A DNA stretch of 64,000 nucleotides from a bacterium (GTDB taxonomy: Bacteria; Myxococcota_A; Bradymonadia; UBA7976; UBA1532), in the NCBI GenBank assembly GCA_030427205.1, contig JAUHXC010000045.1, positions 1 to 64,000 of the forward strand, in the 5' to 3' direction. The position numbers and the translations under genes were made by a program. The notes under the pieces were generated by a model. It searched no databases. It was not told where the DNA came from and was given only the letters and a program-made list of their open reading frames with translations. Positions 1 to 8,706 of this stretch are shown in pieces. The first letter of the stretch is position 1; each line of letters starts with the position of its first letter.

Positions 1-171
1 GCGCCGGACCGTGTTGCGGGCGACGCCGAGTTCGGCGGCGATGCGCCGCAGCCCCCAGCCCCGCCGGTGGAGTTCGAGCATCACGACCACGTCGTGAGGC
101 GGCTTCATCTCGTGCACCTCCGCGCCGCTCTGCGCGTCTCGGAGGTGATCAGGATTCGGGTTTGCGTTCAC
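1..171 (-). CDS. IS21-family transposase (IstA-like), N-terminal fragment cut by window edge
   Basis: Minus-strand frame open from a GTG at 171 (or ATG at 108) to the window edge. The 57 visible residues contain a helix-turn-helix with the signature R-x-I-A-x-E-L-G-V-A-R-N-T-V-R-R, which is characteristic of the N-terminus of IS21-family IstA transposases (cut-and-paste DDE recombinases partnered with the IstB ATPase). The catalytic part lies outside the window. The terminal repeats at 190-240 sit just upstream of the start codon, as expected at the left end of such an element. Start choice is uncertain. Another HTH recombinase is possible, but position and motif favour IS21. Confidence 0.75.
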   Translation of the reverse strand, partial: MNANPNPDHLRDAQSGAEVHEMKPPHDVVVMLELHRRGWGLRRIAAELGVARNTVRR

Positions 172-189
172 CCCGTTTCTCCTCTCGGA

Positions 190-240
190 GGGGGTCAGTT
201 TTCGTGTCGTCTGGGGGTCAGTTTCTCGTGTCGCCTGACA
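190..240 (-). mobile_element. Left end of IS21-like element with internal terminal repeats
   Basis: Two imperfect direct copies of a roughly 20-bp sequence (190-209 and 213-233, core GGGGGTCAGTTT) lie outside the IstA start, and the sequence ends at 234-240 in CCTGACA, which reads TGTCAGG on the minus strand. IS21-family ends typically start with TG and carry several copies of a terminal repeat bound by transposase. I infer the element boundary at about 240. A target duplication cannot be checked because the other end is not in the window. Confidence 0.65.
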
Positions 241-241
241 C

Positions 242-700
242 TGGACGTGCCACTGCGCCGATCCGGCAGGGAGCCGCCGCCTGGCGGTGGCACAGTCTGC
301 ACTATGGGTCGGACCCGTGCTTCATGCGGTGGCACAGTCTGCAATTCGGGTCGGACCCGCGGCGCCCTGCGTGGCACCGCGCCGGATCCGGGTCGGGGCC
401 GAATCGCACCCCGTGGGTCTGCGCGCGGATCGCCGGGCCGCCGATCGTCGGCCTGACCGACGCGCCAGAGGTCGGGTGCGCGCCGGATCGTACCGAGACC
501 CACGGGCCGGGCGACGGGTGCCGGGCGGATCGTGCGCAGACCCACGGCCGAGGCCGCGGGTATCGGGTGATTTCGGCGGAGATGCACGCCCCGGAGGGCA
601 GGTGCGAGGCGACTCCGCTGGCTGTTCGACGCCCGGGGATCGGGTCCGACCCGATTTCGCCGGTCGTTCGAAAAGCAAGCCGAGGGTCGGCACCGGATCC
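242..700. repeat. Diverged 42-bp tandem array with palindromic cores, upstream of the 790 gene
   Basis: About 11 degenerate units with a 42-bp period. Clear copies start at 284, 326 and 368 (sharing GCGGTGGCACAGTCTGCA in the first two), and a later pair starts at 476 and 518. Because 42 is 14 codons, every open frame here shows a 14-residue periodicity. Several units contain the palindromic core GGGTCGGACCC (307-317, 349-359), and 639-655 is a perfect 8-1-8 palindrome with the same core. No credible gene: no ribosome site or composition bias singles out a frame. The remainder up to 789 holds the leader of the next gene, where I see nothing further. Confidence 0.7.
639..655. promoter_or_regulatory. 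Perfect palindrome ATCGGGTC-C-GACCCGAT, operator-like
   Basis: Eight-base arms around one centre base, about 135 bp before the lipoprotein start at 790. The core GGGTC-N-GACCC recurs inside the upstream 42-bp units, so it may be one site of a multi-site operator. Function is inferred only from symmetry and position. Confidence 0.35.
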
Positions 701-789
701 GACGCAGTGCCACGGCGAGAGGCCGTCAGGGCTGCATCCGGTGCACATCTGCGCTAAGAGGACGGCGCCCCGCTCCAGAGGAGTCGCCC

Positions 790-3700
790 ATGCCGTCCGC
801 GCTCCGGCCAACGCGCCGCTTCAGCTCCCTCTTGCTCGCCCTCGGCCTCGCGCCGCTGGCCCTCGTCGGCTGCGTCGCCGGCGGCGGAGGCGGCGGCGGC
901 GGTGAACCGACCACCGACGGCGGGCCCGATCCCGACGCGGCGCCCATGTGCCGCCCGGACTGCGCCGATCGCGCGTGCGGCCCCGACGGCTGCGGCGGCG
1001 TCTGCGGCGAGTGCCCGGATGACGAAGTCTGCGCCGAAGGGGCCTGCGCGCCGGTGCCCGCGTCGTGCGGCGACGGCGCGTGCGGCGAGGGCGAGACTTG
1101 CGAGAACTGCGCGGCCGACTGCGGCGAGTGCTGCGGCGACGGGGTGTGCAACGCCGATCAGCGCGAGACCTGCGTCACCTGCGCCGCCGACTGCGCCTGC
1201 GCCGAGGGCGAGACCTGCGACATGGCGGCCAACGCCTGCGTCGCCGACTGCACGCCGGACTGCGCGGGCCGGGCGTGCGGCGCCGACGGCTGCGGCGGTG
1301 AGTGCGGGGCCTGCGAGGGCGACTTGCGCTGCGACGCCGACGGGCAGTGCGTCGCGGCGCCCGACGCGTGCGGCGACGGCGCCTGCGGCGAAGGCGAAGA
1401 CTGCAGCAACTGCCTCGACGACTGCCCCTGCGCCGACGGGCAGGCCTGCGAGCGCGGCGTATGTGCCGCCGACTGCCCCGACGACTGCGGCCCGCTGTGG
1501 CAGGCGAGCTGCACCGCCGACGGCTTCGGCTATCGGCTGTGCGCGCCCGATCCCGAGCGCCCCGGCTGCACGGCCCCTTCGCGGCGCATCTTGTGCGGGG
1601 AAGGGCGAGACTGCGTCGCCGGCGACGGCGGCGATCGGTGTGCCGGGCGTTGCCAGCGGCCCGAGGTGCTGGTGCTCGTCGACCGCTCGTCGAGCATGGA
1701 GGGCGCGCGCTGGCAGTTCACCCGGGCGGCGCTGGTCGACATGTCGGCGACCGTCGCCGACTTCGTGCGCCTGGGTCTGCGCATGTTCCCCGGCGAAGAG
1801 GACGGCTGCGCCGCCGGGCCGCTCGCCGCGCCCGCGTTCGACGCCACCGCCGCCTTCGAAGCCATGCCCGCGCCGGCTCAGGTGGCCCAGACCCCGATCG
1901 CCTCGGCCCTCGACGGCGCCGCCGACGCCTTCGGCGACCCCGACGAGGGCGAGTCGGTGATCCTGGTCACCGACGGCGACGAGACCTGCGCCGGCGAGTT
2001 CGACGCCGTATCGACCGCCGCGGCCTTGCGGCTGCGCGGGGTGCGCACCTTCGTGATCGGCATCGGCCGCGAGGCCAATGGCGACCTGCTGACGGCCATC
2101 GCCGAGGCCGGCGGCACCGCCGCGATCGGGCCGGCGCCCTATCAGGCGGTGCAGGACGGCCCCGAGCTGCGCGCCGCCCTCGACGCGATCTTCGGTTGGC
2201 TCGAGATCGGGCGCGCCGAGCGGTGCGACGGCGACGACGACGACTGCGACGGCGTGGTCGACGAAGACGTGGTCGCGCCGCCCGCCGAACGCCAGGGCGG
2301 GGTCTGCGGCGGCGCGGTGCAGGTGTGCGACGGCCAGTGGAGCGAGCCCGATTACGCCGCGATCGAGGGCTACGAGGCCGACGAGGCCACCTGCGACGGG
2401 CGGGACAACGACTGCGACGACCGCATCGACGAGGGCCTCGAAGCCCCCGACGCCGGGCGGCAGGACGGCGTCTGTCGCGGCGCGCTGCAGGTCTGCGCCG
2501 AGGGCTGGATCGAGCCGGACTACGCGCGCATCGAGGGCTACGAGTCGCCCGAGGCGAGCTGCGACGGGCTGGACAACGACTGCGACGGCGCGCTGGACGA
2601 GGCGCTCGACGCGCCGCTGGCCGAGGTCCAGGCGGGCATCTGCGACGGCGCCGTGATGATCTGCCTCGACGGCTGGGTCGAGCCCGACTACGCGGGCCTG
2701 CCGGACCACGAGGCGCCCGAGGCGAGCTGCGACGGGCTGGACAACGACTGCGACGGGCGCATCGACGAGCAGCTCGATCCGCCGCTGGCCGACCGCCAGC
2801 TGGGGGTCTGCGCCGGCGCCGTGCGTGAGTGCGCCGGGCGCTGGATCGAGCCGGACTACCGCCGCGTCGCCGACTACGAGAGCCCCGAGGCCACCTGCGA
2901 GGGCCTGGACAACGACTGCGACGGGCGGGTCGACGAAGACGTCGAGTGCCCGGTCATCTGCGGCGCGGGCGAGCTGGGGCCGCCGTGCAACCGCTGCCCC
3001 GCGGGCACGGTGGTGCCGCCGGGCATGGTCTGCGTGCCCGCCGGGCTCTACACCCGCGGCAGCCCGCCCGACGAGGAGGGGCGGGGCGCCGACGAGGCGC
3101 AGGTCGAGACGCGCATCGAGCGCGCCTTCCTGATTCAGGCGACCGAGGTCACCCGCGCGCAGTGGACGACGCTGGTCGACGACGATCCGGCGGCCCGCAC
3201 GCCCTGCGTCGACAACGCGCCCGATCGAGCCCTGGACTGCCCGCTCAACCGGGTGACCTGGTGGGAGGCGGCGGCCTACGCCAACGCCCTGAGCGACGCC
3301 GCCGCGCTGACCCGGTGCTACGCCCTCGCCAACTGTGATGGCGCGCTGGGCCAGGGCATGCAATGCGACCTCGACGTCGCCTTCGACCCCGAGTGCACCG
3401 GCTATCGGCTGCCCACCGAAGAGGAGTGGGAGTACGCCGCCCGGGCGGGCACCGCGACCCGCTTCTGGTCGGGTGATGCGGTCGCCGATCTGGCGGCGGT
3501 CGACCGGTTCGACCTCAACGCGCAGGGCCACGCCCACCCGGTCGCCGGGCTGCCGCCCAACCCGTGGGGCCTCTTCGACGTACACGGCAACGTGCGCGAG
3601 TGGTGCAATGACTGGCGCGTGCGGGACTTCACCCGCGACCTGCGCGGCGGCAGCTTCGACGACCGCGCCGATCTGTGCCGCGCGGCCCGGCGGCACGACT

Positions 3701-5211
3701 TCCGCCCCGACAACCGCTCGCGCAACGTCGGCTTCCGGCTCGTGCGCACCCTCGTCGACACCCCCTGCGGCGACGGCGTCTGCGACCCGCGCATCGGCGA
3801 GAGCTGCGCGAGCTGCCCGGTCGACTGCGGCTGCGCGCCCGGCACGGCGTGTATCGAGGCGCAGTGCGTCGCCTGCGCGCCCGAGTGCGGCGGGCGGGTC
3901 TGTGGCAGCGACGGCTGCGGCGGCACCTGCGGGCGGTGCGACGACGGCGACGCCTGCGTGGACGGCGCGTGCCGGCTGGCGGGCCTCGAGCTGGAGGTCG
4001 ACGACGGCACGCCCATCCCGCCCGAGGGCGATCTGCGGGTGATCGCGCTGGCGCCGCCGGGTCTGGAGAACGGGCGCATCGAGGACGTGCACGGCCGGGC
4101 CATCGCGCTGTTCGAGCCCACCGCCGATCCGCTGCGCGATCGGGCGTTCGTCACCTGGGCTGCGCTCAACGCGGTCGAGCCGCTCGAAGGTCAGCGTCGG
4201 GAGCGCCGGGCGCTGTACGCGGTCTACGATCTGGACGGCGAGCCGGTGCGGCTGCCCTTCACCGCCCGAATTCTGTGTCCGCTGACCGAGATCTGCCTCG
4301 GCACCTGCATCGCGCGGGGGCAGGTCTGCGATCGGGCGTGCGCCGACTGCCAGGGCGATCAGATCTGCCTCGATCGTCAGTGTATCGATCCGGTCGACGG
4401 GGTGGCGCTCGTCGGTCTGGTGCCGCGGGTCACCGGCGTCGTGCTCGGCGAGAGCGTGCCCCGGGCGACCAAGGGCGCGCCGCTGCAGGTCCAGCTCGAT
4501 CGTCCGGCGCCGCCCGGCGGGGTGGTCGTGCAGCTCGAGAGCTTCGACCCGGCCATCGTGGTGCCGGCCGAGGTCGTGGTGCCCGCCGGCGCCGATCGGG
4601 TCGCCGTCGAGGTGCAGACGCTGGGGCGGACCCACGGCGCGGGCATCGTCGCCCGGCTCGGCGGGCAGGCGCGCTATGGCGAGATCCGCACCGTCGAGGC
4701 GCCCGATCCGGCGCCGCGGCTGATCATCAACGAGGTCGATTACGACCAGCCGGGGCAGGACATGGCCGAGTTCGTCGAGCTGTACAACCCCACCGACGCG
4801 GTGCAGCCGCTCGACGATCTGGCGCTGGTCTTCGTCAACGGCGACGACGACGGCGACCCCTACCTCATCGTGCCGCTCGGCGAGCTGCCGCCGCTGCTGC
4901 CGGGCGAGCTGGCGCTGGTCGGCGACGACCTGGGGGTCGCCGTGCCGCGGCTGCCGCTCGACGGCGAAGTGCAGGGCGGCGACTCGGACGGCGTGCTGAT
5001 CGTCGACACCGTCAGCGGCGCGGTCGTCGACGCTTTCGCCTACGACGGCTACCTGCTCGGGGTCACCGAGGGCGGCGCGCAGGATCGCGACCTGCGCACC
5101 GATCGCGAGGAGTCGTTCGCCCGCTGCCCGAACGGCGTCGACGGCAATGACAACGGCGTCGACTTCGTGCAGACCGCGCCGAGCCCGGGGCTGCCCAACG
5201 CCTGCCCCTGA
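790..5211 (+). CDS. Large surface lipoprotein: vWA, MopE-like repeats, FGE/sulfatase-like domain, lamin-tail domain
   Basis: 1473 aa. The N-terminal signal has lipobox L-V-G-C followed by a Gly run. Order: Cys-rich repeats of the CGDG-x-CGEGE type (about 50-290); a von Willebrand A domain starting near 293 with the MIDAS motif D-R-S-S-S; five Asp/Asn-Asp-Asp-Cys-Asp-Gly repeats (about 478-720); a formylglycine-generating-enzyme-like (SUMF1/EgtB fold) domain (about 741-990) ending R-N-V-G-F-R-L-V-R; further Cys-rich repeats; and a lamin-tail-like domain near the C-terminus (I-I-N-E-V-D-Y, E-F-V-E-L-Y-N). The FGE-like domain lacks the catalytic Cys pair expected in true FGEs, so it is probably a ligand-binding or structural version. 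Likely an outer-surface adhesion or metal-binding protein. A 42-bp array lies upstream. Confidence 0.9.
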   Translation: MPSALRPTRRFSSLLLALGLAPLALVGCVAGGGGGGGGEPTTDGGPDPDAAPMCRPDCADRACGPDGCGGVCGECPDDEVCAEGACAPVPASCGDGACGEGETCENCAADCGECCGDGVCNADQRETCVTCAADCACAEGETCDMAANACVADCTPDCAGRACGADGCGGECGACEGDLRCDADGQCVAAPDACGDGACGEGEDCSNCLDDCPCADGQACERGVCAADCPDDCGPLWQASCTADGFGYRLCAPDPERPGCTAPSRRILCGEGRDCVAGDGGDRCAGRCQRPEVLVLVDRSSSMEGARWQFTRAALVDMSATVADFVRLGLRMFPGEEDGCAAGPLAAPAFDATAAFEAMPAPAQVAQTPIASALDGAADAFGDPDEGESVILVTDGDETCAGEFDAVSTAAALRLRGVRTFVIGIGREANGDLLTAIAEAGGTAAIGPAPYQAVQDGPELRAALDAIFGWLEIGRAERCDGDDDDCDGVVDEDVVAPPAERQGGVCGGAVQVCDGQWSEPDYAAIEGYEADEATCDGRDNDCDDRIDEGLEAPDAGRQDGVCRGALQVCAEGWIEPDYARIEGYESPEASCDGLDNDCDGALDEALDAPLAEVQAGICDGAVMICLDGWVEPDYAGLPDHEAPEASCDGLDNDCDGRIDEQLDPPLADRQLGVCAGAVRECAGRWIEPDYRRVADYESPEATCEGLDNDCDGRVDEDVECPVICGAGELGPPCNRCPAGTVVPPGMVCVPAGLYTRGSPPDEEGRGADEAQVETRIERAFLIQATEVTRAQWTTLVDDDPAARTPCVDNAPDRALDCPLNRVTWWEAAAYANALSDAAALTRCYALANCDGALGQGMQCDLDVAFDPECTGYRLPTEEEWEYAARAGTATRFWSGDAVADLAAVDRFDLNAQGHAHPVAGLPPNPWGLFDVHGNVREWCNDWRVRDFTRDLRGGSFDDRADLCRAARRHDFRPDNRSRNVGFRLVRTLVDTPCGDGVCDPRIGESCASCPVDCGCAPGTACIEAQCVACAPECGGRVCGSDGCGGTCGRCDDGDACVDGACRLAGLELEVDDGTPIPPEGDLRVIALAPPGLENGRIEDVHGRAIALFEPTADPLRDRAFVTWAALNAVEPLEGQRRERRALYAVYDLDGEPVRLPFTARILCPLTEICLGTCIARGQVCDRACADCQGDQICLDRQCIDPVDGVALVGLVPRVTGVVLGESVPRATKGAPLQVQLDRPAPPGGVVVQLESFDPAIVVPAEVVVPAGADRVAVEVQTLGRTHGAGIVARLGGQARYGEIRTVEAPDPAPRLIINEVDYDQPGQDMAEFVELYNPTDAVQPLDDLALVFVNGDDDGDPYLIVPLGELPPLLPGELALVGDDLGVAVPRLPLDGEVQGGDSDGVLIVDTVSGAVVDAFAYDGYLLGVTEGGAQDRDLRTDREESFARCPNGVDGNDNGVDFVQTAPSPGLPNACP

Positions 5212-5308
5212 CGGGCCGCGCAAGGGCCCCGAGAAACCGCCCTTTGACCTGCACCCCCGTCTCGTCGACAATCGGGCTCGCGTCCACACGCCACGCGGAG
5301 TCCACCTC

Positions 5309-7204
5309 ATGTCGTCACGCCTCGCGCCCCGTCCGTCCATGCTCCTGTTGCTCGCGCTCGGCCTCGCCGGGCTGGCCTGCTCCGACGCGGTGCCGGTCGG
5401 CGAAGGCGAAGACATGGGCCTGCCCCAGGACTTCGGGATCGTGCCCGTCGCCGACACCGGCAAGCCCGAGGACTCGAGCACGACCCAGGACATGGGGCCG
5501 CCGCCCGCCGACCTCGAGTTCCAGCTCAACCTCTTCGACGCGCCCGACCAGTTCGCGCTGCTCGGCACGAACATCGAGCTGCAGTTCATCTACAGCAGCA
5601 CCCGCGCCGGGGCGAACCCGACGCCGGTCGAGGGCTCGCGGGTCAGCTTCACCCTGTTCGACGAGAACAACCTCGAGACCAACGCGGTGGGCAACAGCCG
5701 CCTGCGCAGCGGCAGCGTGCAGAGCGACGACCAGGGGCTGGCCACCGCCGAGATCGCCATCGGCGACGTCGAGACCTTCTTCTACCTCGAAGCCGACGCG
5801 CCCGGCGCCGAGCCGGTGCGCTACAGCGTCACCGTCGGCCGCGACGGCATCGGCGCGCTCAACGTGCGGGTGGTCTACGAGCCCGAGGGCAGCCGCTACA
5901 CCTTCCGCGACCTGCCGCTGGCCGAGGTCTTCCTCTTCGACGACCAGAACTGCGGCCAGGTGGCCCAGGAGCCGACCGAGATCTTCGGGGCCTACATCTC
6001 GGTGCCCCGCGACCCGTTCGACTCGGTCGACAACCAGGTCAACATCCGCGACCTCGAGGACGGCAGCCGCTTCACCGTGGCCGGCGTGGCCTACAACACC
6101 CTCGACAATACGGTGGCCTTCGGCTGCATGGACGGCGTCGACATCATCGGCGGCCGCACCACGGGCATCGACCTGCCGCTGCTCGACCTGCCGCTCGAGT
6201 TCAAGGGCCGCTTCCGGGTGGTGCACCGCTTCGACCTGACCGAGATGCTGCGCAGCAGCGACAACGACACCCTCAACGCCGTCGCCGACGTGCTCGACAT
6301 CCTGCGCATCCTCGGCAGCGACGACGGCGACCGCGGCCGGGCCATCGTCGAGCTGTTCTGCGGCTTCGTGGGCATCGACGAGAACCTGTGCGACATCGTC
6401 GAGCCCATCGCCGGGCGCATCGTCGACGAGGTCATCGACAACTTCCTCATCCAGCAGGTGCCCGAGGTCTTCGCGGTGCTCGCCGGCATCAGCGACGTGC
6501 TGACCATCCTCACCGACATGACGATCATCGGCGAGGTCGAGTTCCTCGACAGCTTCCCCGACGACGAGGGCTTCCTCTACGACAACGTGAGCCGCTGGCA
6601 GAAGTTCCGCTTCCGCTGGCGCAACGGCTGCCCGGCGGGCGCCGACTGCATTCAGGAGTTCACCATCGGCGAGCTGCACGGCGACGGCACCGTCGACAAC
6701 CGCCCGCAGCCGATCTTCGCGAACTTCGACGCCGATCTGGTCGGCGACGACCTGATCATCCCGACGCACACCTACACCGTGCAGTACGCCACCATCCTGC
6801 TCGGGCTGGCCGAGACCTGGGTCATCCCGGCGATCCTGGGTCAGCCGGGCCCGATCAGCATCGCCGACGTGCTCGCCGAGCTGCTGCCGTGCGAAGACAT
6901 CGACGACGTCATCGGGCAGGGCAACTGTCAGGCGATCCTCGTCGAAGGCATCTCCGAGGTGATCTATCAGCAGATCACCCGGCTCGAGTTCGCCGCCGAC
7001 GCCTTCACCATCTTCGGTCGGGTGACGCCCATCGACGACGACGGCGACCTGGTGGTCGACCGACTGGTGGACGGCGTCTGGGAGGGCATGATCGGCGACG
7101 AGCTGCGCTTCCCGGGCTGCTTCACCGGCTGCCGCGGCCTCGACTGCGAGCCCGACGCCTGCATCATCCCGGCGCTGATGCCGCAGATGCCGCCGATGGA
7201 GTGA
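5309..7204 (+). CDS. Lipoprotein of unknown function with an N-terminal Ig-like domain
   Basis: 631 aa from ATG 5309; the frame is open further upstream, but this start gives a proper signal peptide and lipobox (L-A-C at residue about 25). After a short D/M/G-rich linker, residues about 60-200 look like a bacterial Ig-like beta-sandwich (alternating strands, V-S-F-T-L-F, A-T-A-E-I). The remainder is rich in I/L/D and has no motif I recognise. Follows the 790 gene by 97 bp on the same strand and may be co-expressed. It ends one base before the convergent kinase gene ends, leaving no intergenic DNA. Confidence 0.8.
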   Translation: MSSRLAPRPSMLLLLALGLAGLACSDAVPVGEGEDMGLPQDFGIVPVADTGKPEDSSTTQDMGPPPADLEFQLNLFDAPDQFALLGTNIELQFIYSSTRAGANPTPVEGSRVSFTLFDENNLETNAVGNSRLRSGSVQSDDQGLATAEIAIGDVETFFYLEADAPGAEPVRYSVTVGRDGIGALNVRVVYEPEGSRYTFRDLPLAEVFLFDDQNCGQVAQEPTEIFGAYISVPRDPFDSVDNQVNIRDLEDGSRFTVAGVAYNTLDNTVAFGCMDGVDIIGGRTTGIDLPLLDLPLEFKGRFRVVHRFDLTEMLRSSDNDTLNAVADVLDILRILGSDDGDRGRAIVELFCGFVGIDENLCDIVEPIAGRIVDEVIDNFLIQQVPEVFAVLAGISDVLTILTDMTIIGEVEFLDSFPDDEGFLYDNVSRWQKFRFRWRNGCPAGADCIQEFTIGELHGDGTVDNRPQPIFANFDADLVGDDLIIPTHTYTVQYATILLGLAETWVIPAILGQPGPISIADVLAELLPCEDIDDVIGQGNCQAILVEGISEVIYQQITRLEFAADAFTIFGRVTPIDDDGDLVVDRLVDGVWEGMIGDELRFPGCFTGCRGLDCEPDACIIPALMPQMPPME

Positions 7205-8527
7205 TCAGGGGGATTGCCCGCCGATCTCGATGCGCTCGGGCGTGTCATCCTCCACCGCGGCGTCCGCTGAAGTCTCCTCTTCGGTCTCGGACAGCGCAGC
7301 ACCGGGCCGCTCGATCACCAGCCAGATCCCGGCCACCGCCAGCCCCAGCACGACCCCGACGAGCACCATCGACGCCACCCAGCGCAGCGTCGCGCCGCGC
7401 TTCGGCGCCACGACGGGGCTCGCCTCGGGGTCGAGCGACGCGAGCAGGGCGACCGACGCCTCCGCCGGGGCCGGGGCTCGCGGCGGGCGCAGGTGGCGCC
7501 GGGTCATCCGCCGGGTTTGACGCCGGCCCGACGCGGCCGGCGGCAGCGCGGCGATGAGCGGCTGATCGGGCGGCAGGCGCATGGTCGCGCGCATCGGCGT
7601 CGCCGGGGCCCCGGCCAGCGCCTGCTGCATGCGCTGCATCAACGCCAGATCGGTCTCCTGCAGCGTGGCGTCGGGGTCGTCGCCGGCGGCATACACCGCG
7701 TCGAGCGCCTGCCCCATCGCCTCAGCGTCGGCGAATCGCTCGGCGGGCGACTTGGCCATCGCCCGGCGGATGATGTCTTCGAGGGCCCGCGGCAGGTGGC
7801 TCGGCAGCGTCGGCAGCGGCCCGTCGAGGTGCTGCGCGGCGACGGCGTGCAGGTCGCCGGTATAGGGCCGGTCGCCGGTCAGCAGCACGTACAGCAGCGC
7901 GCCGGCGCTGTAGATGTCGGCCGCCGGGCCGGCCGCGAGGCCGCGCAGCTGCTCGGGGGCCATATAGGCCACGGTGCCGAAGACCTGCCCGGTCAGCGTG
8001 AGCTCTTCGCTGGTCTCCGGGGCCTGCAGCCGGGCGACCCCGAAGTCGAGCAGCCGGACCTCCTCGGCGCCGCGGTAGTCGGTGACCATCACGTTGCCCG
8101 GCTTGATGTCGCGGTGAACGATGCCCGCGTCGTGGGCCTCGGCGAGCGCCTGGCAGACCTGCCGCACCACCCGCACCGCGCGCTGCGGTTCGAGCGGTCC
8201 GCGGTTGCTGATCGTCAGCAGCGTCTCGCCCTCGACGAAGCTCTGCACCATGTAGTGCAGGCCGTCTTCGGTGCGGCCGAAGTCCTTGAGGCGCACGATG
8301 AACCGGCTCTGCAGGCGATCCTGCGCCCGGGCCTCGCGGCGGAAGCGGGCGAGCAGGTGCGGGCGGGCGCGCAGCACCACCTTGATCGCCACCGGGGTGC
8401 CCAGCTCGAGGTGCGTGGCCCGATAGACCGCGCCGAACCCGCCGCTGCCCACCAGCGACTCGACGTGGTAGCGCCCGGCGATGCGGCGGCCGACGAGGCT
8501 GTGGGCGCGGCGCTCGGGCCGGTTCAT
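7205..8527 (-). CDS. Eukaryotic-type Ser/Thr protein kinase with C-terminal membrane anchor
   Basis: 440 aa. A complete Hanks-type kinase domain is visible: Gly loop G-S-G-G-F-G (27-32), ATP-binding Lys in A-I-K-V (49), catalytic H-R-D-I-K-P-G-N (138-145), D-F-G (161-163) and a M-A-P-E activation-segment end (about 189-192). It is an RD kinase with all key residues, so probably active. A Ser/Pro/Arg-rich juxtamembrane linker leads to one transmembrane helix (about 381-405) and a short acidic tail of about 35 residues, so no PASTA or other large sensor domain. Such kinases are numerous in Myxococcota. Transcribed towards the 5309 gene; the promoter probably lies near the palindrome at 8616. 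Confidence 0.95.
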   Translation of the reverse strand: MNRPERRAHSLVGRRIAGRYHVESLVGSGGFGAVYRATHLELGTPVAIKVVLRARPHLLARFRREARAQDRLQSRFIVRLKDFGRTEDGLHYMVQSFVEGETLLTISNRGPLEPQRAVRVVRQVCQALAEAHDAGIVHRDIKPGNVMVTDYRGAEEVRLLDFGVARLQAPETSEELTLTGQVFGTVAYMAPEQLRGLAAGPAADIYSAGALLYVLLTGDRPYTGDLHAVAAQHLDGPLPTLPSHLPRALEDIIRRAMAKSPAERFADAEAMGQALDAVYAAGDDPDATLQETDLALMQRMQQALAGAPATPMRATMRLPPDQPLIAALPPAASGRRQTRRMTRRHLRPPRAPAPAEASVALLASLDPEASPVVAPKRGATLRWVASMVLVGVVLGLAVAGIWLVIERPGAALSETEEETSADAAVEDDTPERIEIGGQSP

Positions 8528-8615
8528 GACATGACTTCCCCTGCCGGTCGAGCGGCGTCGAGGTGGGTTGCTGACATCCTCGGGGGTGGCGGGCGTCGGG
8601 GCGTTTCGCCTATAT

Positions 8616-8627
8616 ACCGAATTCGGT
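8616..8627. promoter_or_regulatory. 12-bp perfect palindrome in the kinase promoter region
   Basis: ACCGAATTCGGT is perfectly palindromic and flanked by TTAA and TATATA, an AT-rich island in otherwise GC-rich DNA 89 bp before the kinase start. Read on the minus strand, TTAACC and TATATA could belong to a promoter, with the palindrome as a repressor site. Inference from position and symmetry only. Confidence 0.4.
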
Positions 8628-8706
8628 TAACATGTCGCCGAAGGTGCCCTGGGCCCTCCGATGGGATGCTGCCAGACCTTAGCTCGGTTCGGCGCCGGCC
8701 TCAAAC

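Noticed and set aside
284..345. Sigma-54 promoter from TGGCAC...TGC in the first array units
   Set aside because: Only 8 bases separate GG and GC instead of 10, and the motif repeats with the array rather than marking one start site.
287..757. A 156-residue protein made of 14-residue repeats
   Set aside because: Other frames and the other strand show the same periodicity; no ribosome site or conserved residues favour this frame.
754..5589. Minus-strand open frame of 1611 codons across the vWA lipoprotein gene
   Set aside because: Antisense shadow of GC-rich codon bias; Arg/Ala/Gly-rich composition, no start context, no domain.
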